DNA of 64,000 bases from Lunularia cruciata (lineage: Eukaryota > Streptophyta > Marchantiopsida > Lunulariales > Lunulariaceae): the NCBI GenBank assembly GCA_948567375.1, contig OX419755.1, forward strand, positions 24,991,001 through 25,055,000. Direction: 5' to 3'. This document shows positions 22,243-33,359 of the stretch, piece after piece. The notes below the pieces were generated by a model. The model saw only the letters and a program-made list of their open reading frames with translations, was not told where the DNA came from and did no database searches. Both the position numbers and the translations under genes were made by a program. Position 1 is the first letter of the stretch; every line of letters starts with the position of its first letter.

Positions 22243-22825
22243 TATAATGTTCCAAGGACAAAAAAACCCCCAAGAGAAACCCAAAAGAAGACATAAAAAG
22301 TTTTACACTCAAAAATGTAATGCCCCAAAGGAGCACCTTGTCTTTATTATACATTAAAGAGGATTCTCTCAAAAGAATCTCCATCCTTGGATCAGATACA
22401 TGGATTTGTGACATGTCAATGAGCTCGACCCTTAGATTAATTGCTTGGATGGGTGACATATCAACCTTTGTCCTTTCTAGTTGGTCAAATAGGTTTGACT
22501 AGAGGGAAACTTCTTGTAGGAAGTTTAGAATCACATGGGTGAGCTACCATTGGAAAGCTCTCAATGAGACATAGGGAGGAGATGCAAACACTTTTGCCCA
22601 AAAGAGAGGAGGTGTCTTTCCATTTTTGAGGCCTAATTCATCCATTTAGACCTTCAAATTTGGCTCTAAAGTTTTTAGGCTATTTTTGACTTTTATCCTA
22701 TTAGTAGAAGTACTCTTCTGATGACACCTCTATTTGATCTAGTTAGCCCATCATACACAACATCCTTCTAGATGTTACCAAGCCAATTTCACCTCTAGAT
22801 AATTTATCTAGCTATTGGTATTACA
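22243..22825 (-). mobile_element. Family F LTR (copy F4), minus orientation
   Basis: 583 bp starting TATAATGTTCCAAGGAC and ending TTGGTATTACA, the reversed family-F LTR. The flanking 5-mers CCTAC and ATGAG do not match, so it is not a clean solo insertion. Its left flank is integrase of element G and its right flank is a minus-strand HFYLG fragment, so a deletion or recombination joined unrelated sequences here. Confidence 0.75.
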
Positions 22826-23175
22826 ATGAGGCTAAAGATCCACTTCCTTCCCCTCAATCTTGACAAACAATGTAGATCTCTTTTAGGATCAATAAATCTA
22901 TCCCCAAGTAAAAATGTGCAACAAAGAGAGATACCAAACTCACTCCTTCCTCATTCATACTTCTTGCAAGCTTTATTTCCCTTGCACAAAACATTGCTAC
23001 ACAATTGATAGGTCTTCCTTTGTACAAAAACCTCAAAGAAGATTTTATAACTATTATTTAAGTAAGTTGTTTGTTTAGAATTGAACAACTTTATTATTGA
23101 TTTTACTAAGGTCCTCCTTGTAGGATCCTTAATACATGTGATAGACTAGCCATTTTTGGTCTTACTATCCTTGAA
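22826..23175 (-). pseudogene. HFYLG-block fragment of an X-like element
   Basis: Minus-strand reading starts with KTKNG (a TGA-to-TAG-rich stretch), then KQTTYLNNSYKIFFEVFVQR, a region equal to KQTTYVMKHQAVFFHKMFAR in copies A-C. It ends with LFVAHFYLGIDLLILKE, equal to PFAAHFYLGLNLLN. The last part (22,854-23,036) is open. It is a separate, more diverged copy, not part of element E, which begins only at 23,182. Confidence 0.6.
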
Positions 23176-24382
23176 TGTGGTTGTGAAAACCTAGCAAGTA
23201 TCACTTTTGTAGCAATAGGTGAGCAATCATTTGTTCTCACAAAGATACTTGTTAGGAATGGTCAAATACAAAGTTAATAATAACAATGTAGCTCTTCTTG
23301 ATTTTTTCTTCAGCCTCTTGGGTATAAAACACAGCTAGAATAGAGTAACAAGCACTCAACAACAATCTAGTCACAATTCAATATCACTAAGAATCACAAT
23401 TTTTCAATTACTTTCCAATTCAACCTTGATTGTGATGATTTAGTTGATTCAAAGAAAGCTACCTCACCTTGGAATTGCATTCCATCCCTCCATCAAAGGT
23501 GCAACTTCCTTGTCCAAAATGACTTTGCATGAGTCTCTTTCATGCAATCACAAATGACAAACACTACCAACACTACAATTCTCACATATTTGTCAAGGCA
23601 TTGTTTAGATTTCTCTCAATTCAAGATCAAACACACAAAATGAAATGAAAAGCTGTAGAATTTGACATTTAGCACAATTTTAATTGCAATCCAAAATTCT
23701 TGATGCACTCACAAATGAAAGCACAAGACTAATACTTGAAATTAAGGAAAACAATGAGTGTTTGCCCAACACTTTGCTTTACTCAACTTCTGTTCAATAT
23801 TGAATACATAACATATTAAATGGTTGCTTCAAATAGGCAGACCACTTAGCAGTTATAAAGGTGTCTAAACTACTTCTCTATTCTCTACAAATCTTCAAGT
23901 ACAAGAAGATGGACTATCACTTTGGATTTGTAACTCTAATCCAATCTGAGTACTACCTCAATGTTTAATTCTTCACCCAAATTACCCACAAGAGCCTCTT
24001 ACACTTTGGGTTCATCATCTACTTCTACATCTAGATCTATTGCAGTCACATCTTCAGTTTGTACTAAGATTGAAATCATAAGGGTCCTAACTATTTCCTC
24101 CTCCTCTATCATAACTATTTCAAACAACTCAAGTAACTCATCCAAAGTCATATACACTCAGATCTTGACTACTTTGGATCAAATTACTCTACTCTCACTT
24201 AGAGTATGAGTGAGGTCTTCTATATTAGTCTTCACTAAATCTAATCTAAGACATAAATTATCTCTTACATCCAACAACTTCCTATCTACTCTATCTTTGA
24301 GATGAATTAACAAAGTGTTCAAATCTACTTCCTTTGCCTTCCTCCTTCTTGTGTCCTGCACTAACAATTTGAGTTCATGCAA

Positions 24383-27300
24383 TGTGGTGCCCACATTTTT
24401 TGTTTTCTCAAAATAAAGGAGAAGAAGTGTACAAAGAAGTCGAATTATGCTTGTATGGCCAAAGAAGGCAAAGGAAAGAGTCTTCGGGATGAAACCCAAA
24501 GTAAAGTGACTTAGGGTCATAAGGCGAAGTACTCGGAAATGCCATGTCAGCATACAACCCAAAGTAAATTGTCTTCAGATTGGAGGGAGCTCAACCCAAG
24601 GCAAATACAGTCTAACAACCTTTTGTCGGGGCAAGAAATTCAAGAAGGGGCCGTTTAAAAACTGGCGGCCCATACGCGCGAAGGTTTATTGATAGTGACA
24701 GGTGCATGCAGGAGGTGTGATTTCTTGGTAGAAAATCAAAGTGACGAAAGACAAAGAAGCGCAACTCTATAAAAATCAAAACTGCAACAACAAAATGTCA
24801 AGTAATTTTCCTTTGCCATTGAGAAGTCATCTTGCAGGTGATCGGGGAAAGGGAAATAGAGTTGGGATCGTGTTAGTGCGCAAGGGTGAAGTCGTGAGAG
24901 TGAAATCGAGAGAAAGTGAGAAAGTAGAAGAGATGGGAGGAGGGAAGAAGAACTCCGAATTCGTAGTGAGAAATCATGCAATTTGGAGGTTAGATGTGAT
25001 AGCGAGGATCAAAGTCTTGAGCCGACTTTGGATCACCTTTCTGGCATGGAACTGGAACGTAAGTTTTCCAGGACTCATGACAAAAATCATCGAGAGTAAG
25101 TGTCTCGATGGACCCGAGGAAGAGGGGAAGAGAGGAAATCTGGCTTGATGGACACAGTCGGATTGGAGACTTGTACTCGGGAAGGAAGCAGGCTCGGAGT
25201 AGGGAGCCACATTCTTGGGGAAGGGAGAGATAGCCCAAGAAACTCAGAAGGTGAGAGATGCCTTCTCGTCAAAATGGACAAAGAATGGGTACAAGGTTGA
25301 GAGCTACAAAGACCTTGTGAAGAGAGGGATTGTGAGTGCTCTGATGGCTATCCTGAAGCCAGAGAGAACCACTCATGTGATGAAACACCAAGCGGTGTTC
25401 TTCCATAAGTTGTTTACAGGAGAACCAATCAATTGGGCAAGGTGTTTCACGGGAGAACGAGGCAGATGGTATGGAATTTGCGGGATAAGTCGCCTCCACA
25501 CTACATTGTGCTATTTGCATCACACTTCTACCTTGGGCTCAACTTGCTGAATTTGGCGGAGCGGACTAGGATGATGTCGCACTTCCATCTGGATGTGCAA
25601 AAGGAGGTCAATATCGAGGAACAGCAATACATCTTGCAAATCAGGAGCACCGACGACTACTACACAAAGACAGGGAAGAACGTGGAGGTCACAGTGAGTA
25701 CCTTGACAAAGAAGAGGAGTCGGCAAGGAGAAGCCGAAGATAGTAAGAAACTTCAGAAGATGTAGAGAAGTAACCCGAGGTGAAAATGATGGTGATTGAG
25801 TTGGAGGATGAGGACTTAGCAGGAGATGCCGAGCTCAAAACGGAAGACTCGGAACACGAGGAGGAGCCTGAGCTAACATTGCAAAGTGGAGATATGAGCA
25901 GCGATAGTGATGAAGTGGGAGAGATGACATCGGCGCTAGCAGCTGACAAATACAAGGAAGAAGAAGTGCATGCTGAGACGGAGGCCAAAGACACCACACA
26001 GTTGGAGGATGAAGTAACTGTGCCCAAGGAAAGGAAGATCGCAGTATAGCAAGGAGTTCGCTCAAGACGTAAGGTGAAGTGTGAAGCGGGGCCGAGTAAA
26101 GTGAAGGAAGAGGTCGGAGAAAGCTCGGGCAGTGAGGCGTCAATTCTGATACAAAGACTGCAAAGGAGAAGGTGAGTATTGGGTGAAGAAGAGGTAAGGA
26201 AAGGGATTTCTATGCAGGAAGAAGTAGTTGCAAGAAATGGAGTGGAGTACCTATAGGAAATTGTGTGTCCATTGTTGGTGAAGTTGGAGCACAAGAAGAG
26301 GGAGATGCAGTCGACATGTCCAGAGGTGAAGACTGTGTTGCAGTTGTTAGCGCGACTAGACGAAGAGAACTTGGAGTTGAAGAAGAGTGTAACCCGAGGT
26401 GAGGAGGAAAGGGAAGTACTGTGAGCGGAGGCAGTAGAGAGAAGTCAAGTAATTGAAGACCTGAAGAGAGAAGTGAGCTATCGAGAGGAGCTTGTGAAGA
26501 AGAGTGACACAGCAAGGGAGAGACAAGTAGCTGAATACAAGATCTTGAAGCAGCAATTTGCTGATTCAAGAGTAGAAGTTATCCATGCTATGGCAAGAGT
26601 CGCAGCAAAGGATGAAGAGCTCGATAGAGTGATGGAGAGTATGGAAGAGAAGAAACAACTTTGGCAACAAGAGTTGGCGGCGCGATATAGAGAAGAAGAC
26701 CGATTACGAGAATTACTTTGTAATCAGGAGGAGAAGGTAGTACAAAGGGAGAAGGAGAAGGAGACGGTGAAAGCCAAATTTGAGGAGGAGTTGGCAATCT
26801 ACAGAGAGGACTGGCTTGCAGATCGGGAATGAGAAAGGAAGACAAGATTGGAGCCAATAAAGGAGATTGTCCTTTAGATGAATGCAATGTTGAGTACAGA
26901 GGCCAACATTCAAATTGAAGATACGAGACTGCACAAGTTGAAATTGTTGGTGTAGGAGACGAGGCAAAGACAGGCCAAATACACCAAGATGAACGCCTTG
27001 TTGATTAAATCAAGAACTCGTGTAGATAGGAAGATATTAGAGGTAGAAGATAATATTGCGGTTAGACTAGACTTAGTGAAAATAGAGATAGAAAAGCTTC
27101 AAAAAGATGTTGAAGCAAAACCTGAAGTAGATAACATAGGAGTGCAAATGTCTTTGGAGTTACCAGTGGAGACATTAGAGAAGAGTGGGTCGAGAGATAA
27201 GGAGTTAGATAGATTACCCACTAGTGGAATTTCAGATCAGGAAAGAGAATTGTTGGAATTGGTAAATGAAGTAGGAGATTTGAAACCCGAGGAAAAAGTG

Positions 27301-28164
27301 ATAGGAAGTAAAGTTACTTTGGGTTCGGGTTTGAAAGCCAAGGAAGAAGTAGACATCGGATCAGATTAGTAACTGATTTGAGATGTGAAGAGACAGATAT
27401 GAAAGGTTATATTGTCATATGGGATCTATAGGTTAGAAGAGTTGTTGTAGAATGGTATAGTTGTTAGAACTGTCAATTGATTCACTACTTGAGAGTGGCA
27501 TTCGTAGTTAAATGTTGTTCAGTGCTCATTATTTTTGAGAATAGATAAAGCGAAGTGTTGTGAAGTAGTGCTTGTCGCTTGAGCTTGATTCCGAGTATCA
27601 ACTTTGTGTCTATGTTTGTGAGTGTGTGGAGAAATTTGAAGTGCAAGTCAGAGTGCTTGTTGGATGTTGGATTACACAGCCTTGATCTTCATTCTGTGTG
27701 TTTGATCCTGAGTGAAGTGCAATCAAAGCAATGCCTTGACAGATCTGATAGGAATTGTAGTGTTGGTAGTATTTTGCATTTGTGAGTGCAATGCGAGGTT
27801 GATGTGAAGCAATTTCAATCGAGGAAGTTGTGCCTTTAGTGGAGGGGTGGAACACAATTCTGAGGCAAAGTCATTTTGCAATGAAGTGCCATTTTTGGGA
27901 GAGCCTGAATCATCACAATCAAGATTGTTTGGAAAGATTTGATAGAGTTGTGATTAAGGAGTGTGAATTTGTGACAAGACTGCAAATCAATGCTTGTTAC
28001 TCTCTTTTGGGTGTGGTTTCTACCTGAGAGATTAAAGACGCAACCAAGAAGAACTACATTGTTACTGTTTGACTTTGTATTTGACCAATTCTGACTCGTA
28101 TCTCTGTGGGAACGAACTTTACTTACCCGATTACCGCAAAAGTGATATTTGTCGGGTTGTCACA
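24383..28164 (+). mobile_element. X-family element, copy C (complete, 3.78 kb)
   Basis: It starts TGTGGTGCCCACATTTTTTG and ends GGGTTGTCACA. Perfect 5-bp target duplications TGCAA lie at 24,378-24,382 and 28,165-28,169. The host is copy E of the same family, cut within its coiled-coil frame and readable on both sides. This copy has the fewest internal stops and so is probably the youngest. Confidence 0.92.
24795..27368 (+). pseudogene. X-element protein, copy C (best preserved)
   Basis: The start is ATG 24,795 (MSSNFPLPLRSH). Order: Trp-rich block WITFLAWNWNVSFPGLMTKI (about 25,030-25,090); KNGYKVESYKDLVKRGIV (25,285-25,338); KHQAVFFHKLFTGEPINWAR (25,384-25,443); a frame change at about 25,445; ASHFYLGLNLLNLAER (25,519-25,566); acidic linker 25,780-26,049; coiled coil 26,473-26,832 and 26,989-27,369 ending KEEVDIGSD. 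About ten stops, mostly TAG or TGA. No RT, integrase, transposase, protease or zinc-knuckle motif is visible. The full frame would encode about 850 residues. Function unknown; it may bind RNA or form particles, but that is speculation. Confidence 0.75.
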
Positions 28165-28263
28165 TGCAAGTAGGCCTCTTCTAGATTTGCCTTGGCTTTA
28201 GTACTAAGCATCACCTTCAATTGAGTAGTGACCTCTTTTACAAAATCTGGAACTTCCTTCATT

Positions 28264-28602
28264 GAATGTGATGCACTTTGAGTGTAAAAGATTGAGCACG
28301 ATGAGAGAAATAGGAGAATGAAAACTCACATTGGGACACTTGAATGTGGGAAAACTCCAAATGCCTAGCATGAGTTTTGGCTTTTGTATTTATAGGTAGC
28401 ATAGAAGGCCCTTGAGAAGCTTCTCAAGAAGCTTCCTAGAGCCACTTTCTTAGAGTGCAAGCCAAGTTAACTAGGAAGTTTTTCAAGAAGTTTCCTTCTA
28501 GAAGCCGCCTGCTTGGGATGCAAGTTAAGCTATTTGGGAAGCTTCCCAAGAAGCTTCTTAGATGCTTTTGGAATATTATGGGCTAATTTGGCTTATTCTC
28601 TA
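28264..28602 (+). mobile_element. 339-bp insertion with 7-bp flanking repeats and a TATA box
   Basis: It lies within the coiled-coil frame of copy E, between direct repeats CTTCATT (28,257-28,263 and 28,603-28,609). Removing it and one repeat rejoins host sequence. The minus strand contains CTATAAATAC at about 28,382-28,391. Upstream of that TATA on the same strand are three palindromic motifs of the form GAAGCTTC-N4-GAAGCTTC (two close matches, one degenerate). Its ends are neither TG...CA nor clear inverted repeats, so the class is unknown. Confidence 0.6.
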
Positions 28603-31087
28603 CTTCATTAGCCTTACTAACTATGTCGCTAAGCTCCATATTGTTACATTTAGTCACTTCTTCTTTCAACTTTGTACAAAGTGGTTGCAACTCCTTAACA
28701 TGCTTCACCTCCATCTTCTTTCTCTTCACTTCTTCCTGAAAAACTTGGCCTTTGACACACTTCACTAGATTGTATAACCTTTGCTCTTCATGTACTCTAC
28801 TTGCAAGCTTCTTCTGCCAAGCTCAATTTTTCTTTGCCACTACTTTCTTGAGTTCATCCAAAGCTTGGTCATGCATTTATATTTAAACTTTTTGATGCTT
28901 CAATTTGGTCTAGGTGTAATAAAAGTTCTTATGTAACTTAGTGAGCTCCTCCTTCTCCTCCTTTAGTTCCTCTTTTTGGTGCTCCAAGTAATTGCGATGT
29001 TGTTTGAAGCTCCCCTGCAAATCATTGAGGCTTTGCTTTTGGATTGCAACATTAATCCAAAGAACTTTGACTTCATCCTCACTTTTGGCCAATATCACTT
29101 TCAACTATTGGATCTCTTGACTGAACACCTTCACCATCTGAAGCTTGTTCTTTAACTCTAGATGCTCTTCCTTTGACTATTGCATCCTCTCCTTTATATA
29201 CACCAACAAAGGATAAACCACACTTGATAGGTAGTTTACACCTTGAAATGTGTCTTTGTGAAGTCCTCCTTCATCTCCTAATATTATTGCATGTGCCACA
29301 ACCTGAAGTCTTGATCTTGTACCTTTAGGCTGACATCCTTTGAGCTCTCCTCCTCTTTTGCAACCTCACTCGGTCTGCCACGTACAATCTTGACAAGTTG
29401 TCAAGATTGTGCTCCTTGCCAGAGACAATCTTTGGCTTTCCTTTGGAATGTCATCATTTGGTAGGTCCATACAAAGGGTATATCTACCTTCCATGCACTC
29501 AATTTTTTCATGAAATTCCCAATCCAATCCCTCTTCAGCCACCTCCTCTACTAGTTGTTGAACCTTGGGTTCTCCGTTGCTCTTGCTAGTTCACTTCTTG
29601 CTATTCAAAGTCATTTCCTCCTCAAAATCCTCATCATTGGACTTGGCTTCTTCTTCTCTTTCCTTTTTCCCGGATGATAGATCAACAATAGCTATAGCTT
29701 GACTCGAGTTCACTCTCTAGATAACTCTCTTCTTTGATGGAGACATCATGTTCTTAGGTCAAATCCTCTTCTTTGATTGAGATACTTGCACCATCAAAGT
29801 CTTCTCTTGACTGGTTTTGGTGAGGTATTGATCACTCTCCCTAATCTCCACCATCTATAGAGTCTCTTCATCATCTACATCCCAATGCAAGTCCGGATGA
29901 AAATGGAATACCATCTAACATCATTCCTCTGGGCTAAGCAAATTCAGTCCTAAATAATAATGAGCTGCAAAAGGCATGAAGGAGTGAGGTGGCCAATCCA
30001 TCCTCCACTATTCTATCATCTACCCTGTCCTTAGGTAGAAACATCTACCCAATTTACACCCTCTCCTACAAACATGAGATGGAAGAAGATTGCATGCTGC
30101 CTTGTTATATAAGAAGTTTGATCCGGCTTCATCATGACAATCATTGCCTTAACAATTAATTTGTTGTGTTGGGTGTACATAGGTATCTACTTTTTATCTA
30201 TTTTTCTTCCAAGGTTCATTGAAGGAAGCCTTAAGTTCCTCAATTTCTTCCATAGCATCACACTTCCAATCAAAGGTGATCCTTGTAGGCTATCTTGCTT
30301 CCTATCCTAACACTTACCTCCAATCCACTTTGGTCCATCAAGCCACGTTTCCTTTTTTCCTCTCCTTGGTTGGACCATCCTTACAATTATTGGCCTTGAT
30401 TTTTGTCATGAAGCCTAGAAAACTAAGAGTCCAATTCCATGCCAAAAGGTGATCCTAAGTTGACTCAAGACTTTGAATTAGGCCATCATCTCAACTCATC
30501 TAATTATAGGATTTCAGACCAAAATTTGTCTTCTTCTCTTCAAGTGCATTATGTTATAGTCTTTCATACTTGGATTTGTGCACAACAATCCCACAATTCA
30601 ACTATCAACTCTAACCCAATACCTGAAGCTACAAAAAAGTACATGATAATCTTTCAACATTGCAAAATCTCCTTGGTGAAGTCTCAATTTTATATTCTCT
30701 TGATTCACAATCATTCCCCAATCAAACTCCAATTAAGGATAACCTCTTCTGCATACATTACTCCTATCACTTTTGAATTTATTCTCACACAAAGTAACCG
30801 TTCTCAATTGTACCTTCTTGGCTAGTATGGCCTAAGTCAAGGTTGTTAGGGATCCTTAGATTGGGTTCCTCATTCCCATGCAATGTGTCCTCACTTTGGG
30901 TCTTCTATCCTCCCAAGTCCAATCCAAGTCTTCTTCTCCTTCAATCCAAAGTCTACTTCCTTGAGTTGGATCAGATCTCTTACTTTGGATCCAAACACAA
31001 CAATTCTCTTCATCTAACCTCCTTTTCTACTTACAAATATACTCTCTATCCTAAAAATTGTCAAAACCAAAAAATGTGGGTACCATA

Positions 31088-31632
31088 GTTGCCTTGAACT
31101 TGATTTTGAGAGTCAAGGCAAGTCCAAGTATTATCTAGAGTAATGCCATTTTTGGGAGAATTCCTAGGCCCTAGCACTCTCCACCAATGCTTTGGTCCAA
31201 GTAGAGAGATTCCCTTTCAAGTTCCATCCTTGGATCACAATTGCCCCTAATTTCATGCAACATTGTATGATCGCCCAATTCCACAACTCTTATTTCTTAA
31301 TATGGACTAATTCCTATTTACAATATAACACACACTTAATCAATCTTGGGGATTTGATTATGAACTTAGGCACTCTCCTCAACTTCCTTGGCCCTTTAGA
31401 TGTGGCTTCTTCCTTTGATACTCTCATCATTCTCACTTTATCTCACACTACCCAATCCTCCTTGGATATTCACACTCTCTCTTAATTTGAATGTCTAAGT
31501 GCTAGAACTTCTTGCCAAGGTGAGGAAAGCCTAATTGGTCTTAAGCTGGTTAACTTTCCAAAAAGTGAAAAGGATTGAAGCCCAGTGTGGATATTTAAGG
31601 TAATAGACTAACCATAATAAACATTTGGTACG
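31088..31632. other. Unassigned AT-rich segment between copy E and repeat Jb
   Basis: I recognise nothing here. An open frame at 31,192-31,485 (97 codons, plus) begins MVQVERFPFKFHPWITIAP but shows no family resemblance and may be chance. The segment is probably internal remnant of the element to which repeat J belongs, or host DNA of copy E. Confidence 0.3.
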
Positions 31633-32311
31633 TGTGCCCTATGAGCCAGCATGTCTCTCACTAGGGATGAACCTTTGATGGCTATTATGGTGCAGCATGG
31701 ACTAAAAAGGCAAGGACCCCAACTCCATTGTACTCCTCCAAGGCTAACACTCCAAGACTCAAACAATTGCTCACTAGAGAACTCAATGAAGATAGAGATA
31801 GTTACAAATGAAAGGATGATGAGTACCTCCTTACCTATAGTTTATATGCTTATGAAATAGTTATGCACCAAAGTTACTAAATACTAGAGTAACTCAATTT
31901 GCTAAACTAAAAGTCAAAAGTCTAAAGGAATATCTATACTCATGGGAATATTCTCCTAAGCATGTGGTCTTAACTTGACCCAACCACTAAGTCAAGGATT
32001 CCTTGACATGAGCTATCCTTGGACTATAGAAGAATCCAAAGAAAAAAGGCTTGTGGGTCCAAGAATTCTCAACTCTTTTTCCCAAAAGCCAAACGCCTAG
32101 GAATAATACCAAATCAATACACTAGAATCCAAAATATTGGTGCTCATCTTTTTCACCTCCTCTAAAGTAAGGTCCCCTCTATCTTTGCTATGAGTAACTT
32201 ACGCTAATCATGACTAATGTAGAACCATCCTATATAAATTATATCTCTCAAGTACTTATAATATCAAACTAAATACCACAATGGCACATACATGCACAAA
32301 TGTGTGTTATA
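31633..32311 (+). mobile_element. Family J repeat, LTR-like (copy Jb)
   Basis: About 680 bp starting TGTGCCCTATGAGCC and ending GTGTGTTATA (GTGTTACA in copy Ja). It is homologous to Ja along its whole length. The flanks GTACG and GCTCT do not match. No primer-binding site follows it. Confidence 0.6.
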
Positions 32312-33359
32312 GCTCTTTGATGAGAAGTCTCTACTCACACATGTGAGTGGTCAATACAATTGAACTGTCATCAATTGTAGTTCTTGATTTGTCGGTGCCA
32401 CATTTACTCTCCAATTTTTAGGCTGAGAGGCTTCCAAGCCAAATGGATTTTTTGGACAAAGGTCATCCCAAGGCAAAGGTCTCTTTTTAGGGTGAAGATC
32501 TCTTAGGGCAAAGGGTTTCCTTGCTGAAGGTTTTCTTGTTTGGCCACCTTTTTTTGAAGACCCACACTCCATGCTCTTTATTTGGATCTATTGTCACTAG
32601 TTCTCCCATAGCACTTTCCTTCCATGTCATCTTTCTCCTTGAAGGTGCAATTCCTCTTGGGGTGGAAGGCAATCAATCATAACCCTCCCATTTTCCTTAT
32701 TAACCAACTATTTCTTTCTTAAACTAAGTAAGTTGAAAGAAAAGGTGCACTTTGGAAAGAGATGAGGCATTACACCAAGGACATAGGGCAATAATGAACT
32801 ACCAAAAGACCAATAAATGGGTTAAGATCACCAAGATTTTTGGAGCAAGCACCCAACAAGTAGAAGACGGCTATAGTGCCAATGCAATCCACAACAAGAC
32901 ACAAGCATAATCCCTAGGTTTTTGAATCTTTGAACTAAAGTGATTCTCATTTTGATGAAGAATTAAGATTGAGTAGTGAGAGAGATGACCAAGATTCACA
33001 TGGTACTTCCAACAAAATGCCAATGCAAGAGTAAAGGGAGGAAGAATTATCACCCTAAACTCAACCTGAAAGGAGGTGATCTCATTCTCCAAGATAGAAT
33101 TATCCTCCAATAGGGAAGGAGGAAAAACTAGGCATGGAAGTGCAATCCACTCCTATAGCAAGAATGGAACCAAAGATACCTACAAAACTCACTCCAAAAG
33201 AAGGGAGGACTCTAGTGGATAAAGATGAGGATATCTTCCATTTGTAGAAGGATGCTCCTCCAACAACTAGGACTAGAAGTGGAGATAATGTAGGTTCCAA
33301 CTATCTTGCCACTTGAAGCACAATGTGTTGTGACTCCACCCTAGGAACTAGAACCTAGG

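Larger units (their letters stand above)
24179..30560 (-). pseudogene. X-element protein, copy E (interrupted, decayed)
   Basis: Pieces, N to C on the minus strand: Trp-rich block AWNWTLSFLGFMTKI at about 30,400-30,450; MKPDQTSYITRQHAIFFHLM at about 30,100; PFAAHYYLGLNLLSP at about 29,940-29,985; acidic linker; coiled coil at 28,583-29,230 (for example KRKKMEVKHVKELQPLCTKL). The C-terminal coil continues beyond copy C at 24,179-24,380 as LHELKLLVQDTRRRKAKEVD. Copy C interrupts the codons for LHE. Numerous stops and frame changes. The order of blocks is the same as in copies A-C, which shows that it is one ancestral frame. Confidence 0.65.
23182..31087 (-). mobile_element. X-family element, copy E, split by copy C and a 339-bp insertion
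   Basis: It opens TGTGAAAACCTAG at 23,182 (reversed 3' end) and closes AAAATGTGGGTACCATA at 31,087 (reversed 5' end, CACA changed to CATA). Own sequence: 23,182-24,382 and 28,170-31,087, minus the insertion at 28,264-28,602. That is about 3.8 kb. The flanking 5-mers GTGGT and GTTGC match only partly. A mutated TATA box (CTTCAAATA) lies at 23,827, about 650 bp from the 3' end. This copy is the most diverged full-length X. Confidence 0.75.

Noticed and set aside
10153-27368. TAG as a reassigned sense codon in the X frames
   Set aside because: The intact PQQ-repeat genes end at TAG (46,176-46,178) and use CAG and CAA for Gln, and sister X copies read CAG where others have TAG. Decay explains the pattern.
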